This document shows positions 1-11,966 of a DNA stretch of 64,000 bases, in pieces (within the stretch, counting starts at the first letter, position 1; each line of letters starts with the position of its first letter). Where the stretch lies: the NCBI GenBank assembly GCA_022376465.1, contig JACDTU010000002.1, positions 434,001 through 498,000 of the forward strand, in the 5' to 3' direction. The DNA comes from Cubamyces lactineus. Taxonomy: Eukaryota; Basidiomycota; Agaricomycetes; Polyporales; Polyporaceae. Both the position numbers and the translations under genes were made by a program. The notes below the pieces were generated by a model. The model searched no databases, was not told the origin of the DNA, and saw nothing but the letters and a program-made list of their open reading frames with translations.

Positions 1-796
1 CGAGCTATGCGCCTAGACGCCGTATACTCTGCTATCTATACGCCTTTTTGGCACAGGCAGCCTCAGGTATAGAATCCAGGTGTTCTCCGTGCCGAAGACG
101 TGTTCTATCGGCCGCCACTGAGGTGCATGCTGTCCGCGTGAGCGATGCCACGCTCAGTCCTCAGCATCTCAATCCAGTCATCTCAGCTGTTCTGCCATAA
201 GCTGCTATCGCCGGTCAAGCGAGGTCAGCTCTGCCTCGTCGTCGAATGTACTCGACCACAGCGTCCTCGTGCACATATCGTCGCTATCGATGTCTCTTGC
301 GCTGTGTTGATTCTAGGGCTTTATGTTGGCTTCTCGCCTCTGATTTTGGTAAGCCGTACCCATCCCTGACTTATCACACTGCGTTAACACCCTGGGTCTC
401 CCAGAGTCGCACCAACAGTGCCGGATGAAGTGCGGAGGAACTATCCATCGTCGTCGAACCCGCGACAACATAACAACCTGCCTCTCTCAACCTTCTCCCA
501 TCCTCGCACCCTGCGCGCCTTTCATGATCCTACGTATGCGATCACGAGGAAGGCGCTGCAGCCACGATAGAGAACGGCGGACTCACGAAGTCCGATTCGG
601 AGGCTCCGTCTTGGAATATCACTAGCAGGGGACGTCAATCAAATCACTCCAAGCCGTAACCACATTCGGAAGATCACGTACGTTCGATAGCGTACTCATC
701 GGCAGTCGATGCGTATGGGACGAGCAAGGTGAACCAGCCCGTCGTAACGTCCAGGTTTATCGTACTGAACACTGTGCGATTGAACGCCAGTACACG
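1..796. other. no gene recognised
   Basis: Only short overlapping open frames (up to 74 codons) occur, with no familiar domain and no convincing exon chain. It could hold 3' sequence of the Kre9-like gene that follows, or of a gene that starts outside the window. Confidence 0.4.
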
Positions 797-1434
797 TCAG
801 CGCCATCTTCTTGTGAGTGAGTATTCGATCGACGTACGAGCGGGGGTACAGTGCTTTCCTACGTGGGCAACCTGCAGTATGCTGCAAATAGGCACGGAGC
901 CGTTCATGACCGCCGGGATCCCGCGGATGCACTGCGCAAATGTTCCGTTACGGTTCATGCCGAGCGTAGGTGTAGCTCCAGCACCGGTCTCTGTTCCAGT
1001 TGCGCTGCTCGTCGTCCCGTTGGCCGATCCACCGCTGCCGCCCATCCCACTCGGCGTAGCGTTCGCGGTGCCCGATGTACCTGTGTCGCTGGCGCTGGTG
1101 CTGTTCGTGTCTTGGCGGCGGCTGACCTTGATCCAACGTCTCATGTCAGCGATGGTGGTAGGTTGGGCACCATTGGTCCCTGAGCTTGTCACATTCGTGG
1201 CGTTCGCACCAGAAAACAACGCATTCACCACATCTAGGTCCCTGTAGGCGACGTCAATATTGCCTTCCGTGAATGACTCTGCCCTGAAGATGACACTTGC
1301 CAGGTGATGTTGAAGTAGGAGCCTGCCACGACCTGGGTGCCGTTGGTCGGCGCGTTGAAAAACTCGGCGTTGACGAAGAGCGTGGCGACCCCTGCCAGGA
1401 TAGCGAGCAAGGAACACTTCATGAAGAACCGCAT
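797..1434 (-). pseudogene. putative Kre9/Knh-like secreted protein, probably degraded
   Basis: The 5' part (from M at 1434, or M at 1422) encodes a hydrophobic signal peptide ending near VNA, followed by FFNAPTNGTQVVAGSYFNITW, the typical start of the yeast Kre9/Knh1-type cell-wall domain. A downstream frame (about 800-1240) is rich in Ser, Thr, Gly and Asn, as in the stalk of Ser-Thr-rich GPI-anchored fungal wall proteins. The two parts could be joined by an intron from 1296 (gtgtca) to about 1245, but the reading phases do not match and the rest of the Kre9 domain is missing. No GPI-type hydrophobic C terminus is visible. It sits 0.6 kb from a better preserved relative on the same strand. 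A functional gene with unrecognised exons remains possible. Confidence 0.4.
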
Positions 1435-2055
1435 TCCTGCTTCTCTGCTGAGGCTATTGGGTATGTGGAGAAGATCCAGGATGTCGATGCGATGAATTCC
1501 AACTTCGCATGCCCTACGCTCCACACTTATACACGCCCAGGCTATTGTCCACATTCTGGCATGGGACGTCGCCATTCAGCTACCCTGATGAGTGGTTGTG
1601 GGCGCACACATAGAAGCGCTCGGTTGGAACTATCCTGCTGTTGTATAAGGACTCGCACATTCAGAAGCTCGGCCATGAGTGGCACGGGGGTTGTCGAGTG
1701 GACGAGGTGTCATAGCAGGGGTAGCACCAACGTTGTCTCGGTTTGTCAACTTGAATAGCGATTCCTCACGTTCGTAGCCATGGTCGCTACATCTCATTCA
1801 GAGAGTGCATCGAGAATGAGAATGACTGCGTTGCGCAGTGGCGCAAGAAAGTAATTCAATTGTTCATGTACGTGCAGGTGAGGTTGAACTACTACTCAGC
1901 GAGTCCGAAGCTCAATCAAGTGACAAACTACCGCCACAACTACTAGTCCGTGCACATGCGTTTTCAGTCCGTAACGAGTTCGTGAGCGTCATGAAAAGGT
2001 CCTACTACGAGCGAACAAACGAGCACTGCCTTGAATAGTCTCTTTGTGTAAGTAC
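1435..2055. other. intergenic, nothing recognised
   Basis: No exon chain or conserved protein segment was seen. It separates the two Kre9-like genes, presumably holding the promoter of the upstream-lying minus-strand copy and the 3' UTR of the other. Confidence 0.4.
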
Positions 2056-2651
2056 TCAGAACACGTCTGGTCCGTTGATCGTGAACTGCGGGCTGAAGTT
2101 GCCAGAGTCTCCGAACACTAGCGATGAGATACGCTGTTCAGCAACCGACACCATTCACTGCGCGCGGGGGAAGAGCACGTACGAACGACGCTGTAGTCCG
2201 AGTCGGGCACCACCCACGGGACGGTGATTTCGATGCGCCCGAGGAGGATATCGAAACCAGCAGCGAGGACGACTGTAGCAACAGTGTGAGCAGGGATGAA
2301 ACGCGAGTGCGAGAGTAGGAAAAGGTAGACGTACCCGGGGTGGTCAGTTCGCCCTTGCGCAAGAAGATAGACCCGACCTTGTTCGTGATGTTCACAGGGG
2401 CGTTGGACGTGTCCCTAGAAGAATAAGAGCACCGTACCAGTCAATCACAGGAGTCCGACACCATCACGGTATCGTGAATGTGGTGCATACCAGGTAACAT
2501 TGTGCCGCTGACCCTTCGTCCAAACCGTGCCCGCGTGCGGGTAGAGCACAGGAGGGACGAACACATCCCTCTTCTCCACGCTCGCGAGGGGAGCTCCGAG
2601 CACGAGCTGCGCCCAGGATGCGAGGAACGCGATCGCGAGCGCGACTTTCAT
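2056..2651 (-). CDS. Kre9/Knh-like small secreted cell-wall protein
   Basis: Four exons on the minus strand, 2651-2491, 2414-2335, 2272-2183 and 2117-2056, join in phase to a 130-residue protein. An in-frame M at 2669 would add six residues. It begins with a signal peptide (MKVALAIAFLASWAQLVLGA), has a KR processing-like site, then a compact domain with the hallmarks of the Kre9/Knh N-terminal domain: a PHAGTVW...HNVTW segment, an LRKGEL strand, a GRIEITVPWVVP strand and a final LFGDSGNFSPQFTI strand. Family members are extracellular proteins linked to beta-1,6-glucan or wall assembly; many basidiomycete forms carry a Ser/Thr tail and a GPI signal, which this one lacks, so it is probably secreted free. 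All three introns have GT-AG ends of 76, 62 and 65 bp. Function beyond wall association is inference. Confidence 0.82.
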
Positions 2652-3438
2652 GAATACCGACCCAGACATGTTGATACGGTGCGATGTCGTGGAACTCGTG
2701 AAAGTCGTGAAAGCGAGGAGCACTATCGAACGCGAGGCGGTAGGGCCTGCACTAGTGGTAGGGGCAGAGAGAGGAGCCTCACGAGGAGACGGGCGAGCTC
2801 GTCAGCGAGGGTCTTATATACTCCCTGACCTGTATACGGCTAAGTGCGTGCTTCTAGCGGAGGTGCATGTCCTCGATAGGGCTCCCAGGTTCCAGCTCAG
2901 GCTTGGTGGGACGGGCACATCAGATCTTCCGACCGCGTTCCTTGGCCATGGACGATCGGGAGGTTGGTGTGGTCAAATGGGGCATCTGGCGTGCACCAGT
3001 GCGACATGTGCGCGAGAGGGGCGAAGAGGACGAACGCCGGTCAGCTGGACAGGGAAACGAAGTTGTGATTGGGCGATTGGAGGGCCCGAAGGAGGGAAGG
3101 CGCGAGGAACGCCCGCTGGGAAGTCCAAGTTGTGCCGACTGGCACACGTCGCGTCCACGGTCTGCCCCTGGGAGTGCGAAACGCACGAAAGGATGCGCGG
3201 TGCCAGCTATGGCCATCTGAATGACAGCGGCGTGCTCTGGAGCGTAATTGTACTTGTATGTGGGAGTGTACTCGATAGACCGCAGGCCTCGCTCGCGGCA
3301 TATACGTACAGCTCGCGCTTTTCTGAGCCTGCACTTACGCACACGGCCATATGGTACACATCCTCATTGATCCATCGTATACGTATGCTACACGCCAAAT
3401 TGCATAGAAAGTCCCGTTCGCACTCACGCGCGAGGGTA
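2652..3438. other. intergenic between Kre9-like gene and Asi1-like gene
   Basis: Contains the promoter of the Kre9-like gene and the 3' end of the Asi1-like gene. Long open frames on both strands here (up to 350 codons on plus) look like GC-rich chance frames: they overlap the signal-peptide exon and the RING exons antisense and resemble no known protein. Confidence 0.5.
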
Positions 3439-6263
3439 TCAGGGTATGTATATCTTCGAATAGCCTTCCACGCTGTGAAATGGGGACGCTTCTCTCAGCG
3501 ACTACGCCGTGGACATGCGGCTAAGGGCAGATGGGGCACGTACCTTCGTCGACAGCACGGACAGGTGTGCTTCGATGCCGAGGACCGTGAGGCCAGGTTC
3601 TCGCGACAGTCGTCGCATAATGCCAGACAGCTGCCAAAGCACACAGATGTCAGTCAACGTTATGATCACTACAGCATCTCGCAGACGGAGATGGCTCAAT
3701 GAGCGTACTCACCGGCATGGCCAACAGATGATATCCCTCGGCTCGACCGTGCATATCACACAATTGCGCGTCTGCTCCGCAAACGGATCGTCACCCCGGG
3801 CCTCAGCCTCCGCCCTCTTCGCGTGCCGCCTCTCTAGGACGAACTCGTCCCACTCGTCCCAATCCTGCTCGTCCGCCGAGACACCACTGCGCGGGCCTGA
3901 CACCAGTCGCCTATATCTTCGCCTCGTCAAAGGCGAAGTCGACGTATTGGTCATGTGCGCAAGAAGGAGCGGCGCAGAGGCAGTCGACGCGGACGTGGAA
4001 AGGTCGGCGTAGAGTTGTGCTTGCTCGCCTTCATCTTCCTCTCCGTCATCCACGCCATCTGCGTCCTCTTCTTCGTCCTCTGCCTCCGAGCCCGGATCGA
4101 ACTCTTCATCCTCGTCGTCGCTCACCGGCTCCCCACGCAAGAAACGTTTATACGGGTCGCCTTCCGCAGGCCGTTGCGCACCCTCCAAGACGACCCCGTC
4201 TAGGACAACGGCCCTATCCGGCGACTCCTCCCTGCCACCCTCCCTCTCCGCGCCCACCTTCGCGCGGGTCCACCTAGCGAGAACCGCCCACACCCTCTGC
4301 GCGGCCCTCCACGTGCTGAGCAAGAACGCGCCGAAATGGCGCTGCCACGCGATATTTAGCACTGTGTTCATCCATACGTCCGTGCCTGCTGCCTTGGCCT
4401 TCACGCTTGCGATCTCATTCGCGAACCCACGGCGCACCGTGCGGCCTTTCCCATAACGTCCGCCGACGCGCCCTTCATACGCCGGAGAGAGGTGCGCAAC
4501 GCCGGCGCGGTCAAGCTCGAGCTCTCCGCGGACGAACTCGGAACGGCGGCGAGGGGTGACGGCAGTGAAAGCTGGACGGCCGCTCGCGACACCTCCAACT
4601 TCGTTGCCGAGACCGGCAGCAGCGGTAGCGTCCATGCTGGCAGTGCCGAGGCGGAAAAGGGCGACATTGAAGTCCTCGTCCCAGCGCGGGAGGATTGCAG
4701 CGTGTCCCAGGAGTGGCCGTGATAGGGTGCCGTCAAGTAGGAGCTGAGTGATCGCATTGAGGGAGACCGTGAACGTGATCATGGCAAGCATGATGGACTC
4801 GACGACGCGAGCAGCATATGTCGTCAATGGATACGAGGGAGGAGAGATCCAGACGACGCTGTGGAAGTGGACGAGCGCCAGTAGGCCGATGGCAGTCGAA
4901 ACGACCAAACGGTACTGCGTCCAGTGTCGCTTAACCTCGAGACAATGCATGATAGTCAACTATAAGAGTGCAGTGAGGCTAAGTCAACGCCGAGATGGAG
5001 GGAGTTGAGAGTCACGGACCTGAAGCAGAGGAAGCAGGATAGTGATGACAACATGCACATCGGGTCTCGGCGGAGCTTCACCCTCTTTCTGCGCGTAGGC
5101 ATTGGAGGCTGCACATACGTACAACTGAAATGCGAAAGCAAACTGGATACAAGTTGGTCAGACTAGTATACATGCCATAGTCGTGGAGCGACGTACAAGA
5201 TTAAAGGGCGAGGAGTCATTCATGTTGAGCCCCTCAAGACCTGTGGTTAGGGTACCGATGCATAGCGTGACGCAGGCCGACAGGAACGTGGACCAGCATA
5301 TGTCTTCTACCTTCCTCTCGGCTACCCACGCTACGAGCGGTTGCAGCCATGACGACTGCACCAAGGGGGCTGTCCATTGCTGAGTCTGTAGCAATAGAAT
5401 CGTCCACAAGACGACGGCTCTGCAGAGGAGGTAAATCGAGGGAAGGCGAGATATTAACCTCGCGCGTGTGGAAGAGAAATCTATGGGGAACAGTCGCGAG
5501 AAGACCATGCGGCGCCATGAGAGGTGGGTGTGAAGGTTGAAGTTGTTGCGGTGTATGCGGAGTTCGGGCGGCCGTCGTGGAGGGACGACGATATTTTGAA
5601 TCCGGTTGAGAATGAATGCCTGATCTGTAGATCAGTCAACGTCTCCTTTCATCTTGCAGCTAGGGGCAAGTTATGGCATGCTGTAGCACATCCAACAGAA
5701 ACGAAGCTGATCCTCCATAGACAACTTGGTCCTAACGGCTTGCAGGTGTACATTCTGGTGACGGGCCTGGACCCAAACTTGACCCTGCCGTTAGCCGTAA
5801 TCCAGACCCAGACCCGCCTCGTACAACACCCTACACAACTTTCGCATGTGTAGTGCATCGTCCTCTTCAACGCAATAACGCAGTTCGGGTGTGCACAATC
5901 CAGACATCCAACACGCCAAGCATTCTGAACTCGCACTTGAGGACAGGTACTCACCATAATGAATAGGCCCAGGAAATACCCGGAGGTAACGAACCCCCAC
6001 ATGCCCGGGACAGGCATTCCTGCACCTGCACCTCCTCTCGATCGTCGTTGGCCAGCTGCATTCGCGCTAGCATACGGTGGGCTGCTTGCGGCTTCGTGCA
6101 GTTCCATGCTGATCTCGTCCAGACGACGAAGCCGTGCGAGGGCGCGTGAAGGAAGGCTGAGGAAGCGATGCGCGAGCTTTAAGCTCGCGTTGAAGAACAT
6201 AGAGGCATTGTAGAACGAATCGGCCGACTCGTGGACGACTATATCGGCCACCGCTGCCTCCAT
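3439..6263 (-). CDS. Asi1-like membrane RING ubiquitin ligase
   Basis: Six exons (6263-5955, 5619-5197, 5142-5020, 4959-3713, 3630-3544, 3472-3439) join in phase to a 740-residue protein. The N-terminal 300 residues contain several hydrophobic spans, including GMWGFVTSGYFLGLFIM, FLSACVTLCIGTLTTGLEGL and HVVITILLPLL, plus YRLVVSTAIGLLALVHF. The middle is polar, with an acidic stretch (about residues 570-620). The C terminus is a C3HC4-like RING starting NCVIC and ending CPCCRR, followed by VEGYSKIYIP, a tail typical of the Asi1/Asi3 inner-nuclear-membrane ligases, which degrade mislocalised membrane proteins and latent transcription factors. Intron 1 (335 bp) is unusually long for this window. 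The RING and last exons are short and were missed by simple frame reading. Family assignment is strong; nuclear-envelope location is inferred from yeast. Confidence 0.85.
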
Positions 6264-6627
6264 CGCGCTTTATGGGTGCTCGAAAGGGGTAAAGGAATGT
6301 GAGAGTGTTAGGGCGTGGTGGCTGGAGTGTGGAGAACTGCTGCTGCGTCGAGTAAATCGGGCACCTCGCGATCACCCTCGTGCGTGTCATAACGCATCAC
6401 GTGTACTGTTTCCGATGTTCTCGGAGTACGCCTTAGGGAGGTATGGAGCGTCATAAACATCGGGAGGAACAAAGTGGATTGCATAGACGAGGCATTGGTG
6501 GCATACAGGCACGAGAAACTACAGGGAGGATATTGGAAGCATAGAATCGGACGGGAAGATATTGAGGACTGAGGAGACCCCTCACCAATGGGCCACTACC
6601 TCGCGCCTATAGGATCAGTCGCAGTCC
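6264..6627. other. intergenic, nothing recognised
   Basis: Lies between the start of the Asi1-like gene and the stop codon of the small gene at 6628. No conserved frame is seen; presumably holds the Asi1-like promoter. Confidence 0.4.
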
Positions 6628-6951
6628 TCAGCTGGCCTTTTTCGCCTGCTGAACCTTCAGCTGTCAATGGCTCTGTAACACGATTGCAATGTGACGTACC
6701 TTAGCCTGGGGCTGCCCGGAAAGCTTAGACTTGGTAGGGGGTTGCTTCGCCTGAGCGGCAGCAAAGCTACTGCCCATGTTGGGCGAGGTCGGCGGCGGCG
6801 TCGGCGGAACTAACGTGAAGCTAATTCCGTGAGGATCGGAGCTCAACTGCAACATGGACGTAGTAGTGAGCATAGCAAATGAAGGCATTGGATAGATGAC
6901 GCGTACCGGGGCGTTGGGGTGGGCGGACTTGCAGTCTTTGCGCGGAGACAT
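6628..6951 (-). CDS. small uncharacterised protein, 72 residues
   Basis: Three exons (6951-6907, 6846-6700, 6654-6628) join in phase through two good GT-AG introns (60 and 45 bp). The product starts MSPRKDCKSAHPNAP, has a Pro-rich centre (VPPTPPPTSP), and ends in a Lys/Gln-rich tail (QAKVQQAKKAS). No domain was recognised. An upstream frame around 7037-7117 (MHCDMRDDVQAAFHDEYKR followed by a gtacgc donor) looks coding-like and may be a 5' exon of the same gene, in which case the true start is near 7105; the splice that would join it is not clear. Composition suggests a soluble, disordered or nucleic-acid-interacting small protein, but this is a guess. Confidence 0.5.
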
Positions 6952-7917
6952 GTCTTGCGAGCAGTGAGTACACCAACGGCGAAAACGAGTTCAACGGCGG
7001 ATGGGAGACGAAGGCGGATCGTTGAGCCCCTAGCACGGTGTTGCGTACCCTCTTATACTCATCGTGAAAGGCAGCTTGGACATCGTCGCGCATGTCACAA
7101 TGCATGGAGTGACCCAACCGGCGACCAAACGGGACCCACTAGGTCCGCGCAATGTTGGTCCGGATAAAAGGATGACAATGCCGTCCTTTTGACGTTCCTA
7201 TAGTGCATGCCTGCCGCTGAGTGCACTATAGCGGAAGCATAAGCCCAGTGGATCTTGAACTAAATTTCCTATGGCCAGAGACGAACAAGTATAGTTAGGA
7301 AGCGTTATGGAAGCTCTGGATATACACTCATCCGGTCCACGTTGTATGGCCCACTGGTGAGCGCGCTTGAGGACGATGGAGCAGGAGAATATGACCAGAC
7401 AAAAGAAGGAAGCGAGTGAAGCCGACGAGATCGTTGGTTGACATTGCGAGCCTATGTCCACACACAGTATTCGACATGCCTATTGACTGTGTCCTTAGAA
7501 TGGCCATCCAGGGAGAAGCGAGAGAAGGCCGAGAGCGAAGTGTGTGGGCGGGGCTGGTGCTGGTGGTGGTCTGAGAAGAAAGCAGCGTCCGTTTGTGCGC
7601 ATCAGACTCGCGTGCCGGCAGAGGGCTGTTGTTGTACGGCATTTACCGTTCCCCGCTGTCTGTGGCCATATGGACAGATGGCAGTCCTCTTTCCCTCTCC
7701 CTCCTCGTCCAGAGTACGCTGATTGCCTGTTTCCAGCGGTATGTGGCAGTCGGGTAGTAGGGGCATGCCAAGCCAACGCGTACAAGGCCCGGATGGCCAC
7801 TGCGGATTCCCGGTAAGAATGTAAAACGCGCGGGCGCTACATCGCCTTTGCATCTTCCTGCTCGCCCTCGTCGCGGCACTGCCACTACTGCCGCTATACC
7901 CACCCAAAAGTCCAGCC
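6952..7917. other. intergenic before the F-box cluster
   Basis: Apart from a possible 5' exon of the small minus-strand gene near 7037-7117, only short mutually overlapping frames occur. The last few hundred bases hold the promoter of F-box gene A. Confidence 0.4.
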
Positions 7918-9690
7918 ATGAACGCAGTACTCAACACCTCGGACGACCTCAAGCCTTCCGTCTTGGCGGATCATTTGTTGCAATCACTATATGGGGGCGC
8001 GGGGAAATTTGGGTCAGCAATTAGTTCTCTTGTTGGTTCTCGCTGACTAACGATTTCAACATTCCTGCCAGACTTGACATTGTGAGTCTTGGCACGCACA
8101 TTGATTCGTATACAGACTCACCGACGAAGATCCCAGCTGCAAGATATCGAGCACAAGGTCGCAGACAGCCTCTCTTTCGTGCGATGTTCAATCAACAACT
8201 TCAGACCCATCCATCGCCTACCTACTGAGGTCCTTGGAATCGTCTTCCGCTACGCCCTTCCAACCCCTGACGGTGGCTTCCGGGAGAGCGGCTGCCAGGA
8301 TCCAGACATCAAAACTGAACGACGCGCCCGGACTGCGCTCACTCACGTATGCAGGCGATGGCGTGCAGTCGCCCTCGATATGGCTGCCCTCTGGACCGTC
8401 GTCGACGTATCCGCTGGCCCCAGCGTTCACCCTTACTTTGAACGCTCAGGAAACATGCCTCTACACGTGTTCGCGCGGTACCCCCTGGACAACACTACCG
8501 AAACGCCCCTCGCGAGCCAAGGCAGCCGCATCCGGGATCTCTTCCTAGAGTTCCCAAGGGAACATAGATCTGTTGTTCCCACAGAGCTTTCAGCGTTTCT
8601 CCCGCATTCGCCTAACCTGGAGTGCCTCGCAATCGCTACGCGCTGTCGGACGTTCGAGGATGGCCGTCCAATAGTTGATTTGGCTCAGCGCCCACAGCTC
8701 TTCCCGTATCCTCCGCCGCGCCTGACGATGCTGATTCTCCACAACCAATCGTGGTTCCCTGCGATACCCTACGATCGCTTGACGCATCTGCACATTGCGC
8801 AAGGCACGCCCATCGATATTCGCTCTCTCTTAACACTCCTAGGCCACTGTACCGCCCTCGAAAAGGCTGTATTCGTTGATGTCTACATCGCGAATGCCCG
8901 CCAGGTCCCAGAGGACTTCCGTGTAGAGCTTCCTCGACTGCGTCTGCTCGCACTCGCCATCAATTTCTCTCGCCTTTCGATGCGGTACCTGCTGCGCGGT
9001 CTTGTGCTTCCGCCAACGGCCGTCGTCAGAATCACTGGTTCCGAGGCCGTACGCGCGCTGGCTGGGCTCCAGCCATTCCCAGCTCTCCCTTTCGCAGCAA
9101 GCTTCGACACGCTCGTTGTCGAGCATCGCTCCGGGTGCTGGAACATACAAGCTGCAGGGCCAACCTCAGGCTTGCTGCTTGGAGGCGGCACAACCACAGT
9201 TACCTACATGACTGCCGAGGTTTTGGCCTCGTTGATCCCACTAGCGAACATCAAACGCCTTGTCGTACGCTCAGATCGTGCCCCCCTCGCGTTCGCGGTG
9301 CTTTCCGCCATGCCTTCGCTTGCGTCGCTCTGCGTTATCGACCACGACAGGCCGGACCCGTTGCGCGCGGAAGACGATGTACAGCCGTGGCACGTTGGCG
9401 TCGCCCTGCGCAAAGCCATGGGTCGATTCCCTAACCTCTCGGAATTGGAGATTTGGTCGAAGCGCAGCCCAATGGACTGCGCGAACGACATCCCGAGCGA
9501 GCTAGTCGACCTGCACAGTGTTACGTTCTACCACATGCGCTCGCAAGAGGACGTCGAATACTCGCCGGTTGACTTGGAGTGTGTGCGGAACCGCTTCCCA
9601 ACGGCGTCCGTACGGCTTGTTGAGGCGAGGGAGGGTCCTAAAGTGGATTTGCCTGGTATTCGGCCGGCTCATCACGCCAACGATTGGTAG
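7918..9690 (+). CDS. F-box/leucine-rich protein, paralogue A
   Basis: Exons 7918-8012, 8072-8081 (10 nt) and 8137-9690 give a 552-residue protein. The start MNAVLNTSDDLKPS is the only one that brings an N-terminal helix into phase with the micro-exon. A coiled LQDIEHKVADS segment precedes the F-box-like motif (RPIHRLPTEVLGIVFRYALP, about residues 58-77), then C-RRWRAVALDMAALW, a tryptophan-rich continuation common in basidiomycete F-box proteins. The remainder is a degenerate leucine-rich array ending in DLPGIRPAHHANDW. F-box proteins bind Skp1 and recruit substrates to SCF ubiquitin ligases; the substrate here is unknown. First intron has the branch-like GCTGACTAAC. It is the first of four tandem paralogues. 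Confidence 0.85.
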
Positions 9691-10137
9691 TGTTGTGAGC
9701 TTTATCGCTTCCCTGAGATCAGCTGGACTTCGATCTTCTAACGTTCTGTCATACAGACAGGTGCACGTGTACGCTTCAGTGCTTCGGGTTGCTGTACATC
9801 CGCCGTTGGTGGTGAAACCTCGCTTAGACTCTGAGTTGGACGCATCCCGAGCCTGAGTGGGAACGCTATCTCCTACCAATACTGTGCAACTTAATGCCAT
9901 AATCTATCTCAGTTCATAATGGAAGGTGCTCACCTGAACCAGTGCTGATCTGCTGCTCCGTTTAGCTCAGATGTCATGATGGTGTTGGAGACGCATCGGG
10001 CGCCGTCCTAATATGACAGGGGAGCGCTTCGGCCACTGAGCGGCCCCCTCGCTGGCATGGTGTGGACGACTCGGTCGCTTGCCCCATCGACCTCTCTAAC
10101 CGCGACCATCACAAAGCCTATCCACTGCTCGCAAGAT

Positions 10138-11966
10138 ATGGTAGACATACAGACATCCAGTCTTGCACCATCCGGCGCTATATCATGCATACTTGCGACG
10201 AGCCTTCTGCAATCCATCCAAGGGTCTGCGCTTGACGCGCTCAAGTGAGTACTTAATCTCCGGCTATAGCGTTTTGTATGTACCAACATCCTCATAATAG
10301 GCTTGAAAAAGTACGTCCTGGTAGTTCTGAAGCGGTGGTTCGTCATGGTCCGTAACTGACCGGCGACCAATTCCGTCAGGTTCAGGCTCTCAAAACCGCC
10401 ATCTCGGCCTGCCTTACGCTTGTGCATTGCTCGCTCAACAGACGCCAGCCAGTCAACAAATTGCATCCCGAGCTGCTCGGAGAGATCTTCCGACTCTCTC
10501 TTCCCTCCACGAGCGGCTGTTTATATGAAGGCAACCCGAACCAAACTGTCTCTCTCAAGGCTGAGCGCCGTGCCCTGATGACTTACATGCAAGTGTGTGG
10601 ACAATGGAGGTCCATCGTTCTTGGAATGGCGGCTTTTTGGACAGTCATCGATATGTCCTCTGATTCAGCATGGTCCGCCACGTGCCTGGAACGTTCAAAG
10701 GAGGCGCCAATATCCGTCTTCGTCCAGTATCCACTGAACGAAGCGCAGTACCTCCCCCTTGTAGCGCGTGGTCACAGAATTCGCGAGTTTTACCTCGACA
10801 TCCCTCGAGAGCAGCGGGCAGTCTTCCCGACCGAGCTTCCTACCCTCCTGCCAGCGGTCCCGAACTTAGAGTCTCTCTCGATTGTGACAAGCTGTTACAT
10901 TTGGGATAGCGATCGGCCTGAGCTCGACCTCGAACGCCAACCGCACATATTCCCTGAGCCCCCTCTCAATCTCACAAGGCTACTCCTCAAGAGCCCGTGT
11001 TGGATCCCTGGCGGGGTCCCTTATCACCAGCTCACGCATCTTCACATCTCGGAAGGCATGCCGTTCGATCTCCTCTCGTTTCTCACGTTCCTTCGCCAAT
11101 GTCGCTCGCTCAAAAACTTAGTCCTTGACGATATCTCCAACAAGGGCATCGAGAAGGTCTCGGACGACTGCATCCCTATGGTCGAGCTACCCGGCCTACG
11201 CCTCCTTACTCTCGGAGTGAACCAAGGTACTTGGGCGGCGTTCTACCTGCTCAATCACACACTCCTTCCGTCGTCCGTCACAGTGCACATTATTGGCCTC
11301 TTCGCCGTCGACGTCCTGAAGGACAAGAGGCTTCATCTGCCGTTCACGGAGGCTTTCGACACACTCGTGGTCGAGTCCACCAGCGAGCATATGGCGATCC
11401 AGGCAGCAGGCCCGTCCTCGGGACTCCTCATACAATCCGTAGGAATGCGGTACCATTGGGCGAATATCCGGGAGACCGGTGAAACTTTGCGCAACGTCCT
11501 GAGCCGTGTCTTGCCATGCAGGAGCATCGAGCGTGTCACTATCGACTCCGCGGCTTGGGACGCGACTATGCAAATTCTTCCGGACACGCTGTTGCCTACT
11601 ACCCTACGCATCGTAGACCGCCACGTTCAGCCGCGCAGCGGCGGACAGCTAAAGCATCTCCACGACGTGCCAGAGAGCGGCCTGAGGCGATTCTTGGACC
11701 TTGGCCTCGCCGAACTCCAGGTCTGGTCTGCAAACGTCCCCCTCAGTCGTCCTCTGTTATCAGCGCCAGGAAGCCTGAAGAAGTACACGTTGTACTACGT
11801 CCATCCAGCAGGCTCCGAGGCGTCTGATTCCGAGCGGTGTACTATGGACTTGAATGGACCGCCCTCGATGCCAGGTGTCGACTTTCGCTTCGTGGATGAC
11901 GCATCGTGGCCCAAGCTCGACTTGCCGGGCGTCCGACCATCGTGCCATCTTTATGACTGGCAGTGA
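10138..11966 (+). CDS. F-box/leucine-rich protein, paralogue B
   Basis: Exons 10138-10244, 10301-10310 (10 nt: GCTTGAAAAA) and 10380-11966 give 567 residues. The first intron has a consensus gtgagt donor, which fixes the phase (ends ..CTC AA, completed by G of the micro-exon). F-box-like segment QPVNKLHPELLGEIFRLSLP lies near residue 60, followed by VCGQWRSIVLGMAAFWTVIDMS and leucine-rich segments with recurrent LPGLRLLTLGV-type strands. The C terminus is DLPGVRPSCHLYDWQ, the shared family tail. It lies about 450 bp after paralogue A and is intact. A role as SCF substrate adaptor is inferred from the family. Confidence 0.85.

Noticed and set aside
2650..3702. 350-codon plus-strand frame
   Set aside because: Overlaps the signal-peptide exon of the Kre9-like gene and the RING exons of the Asi1-like gene antisense; composition is Arg/Ser-rich with no family resemblance.
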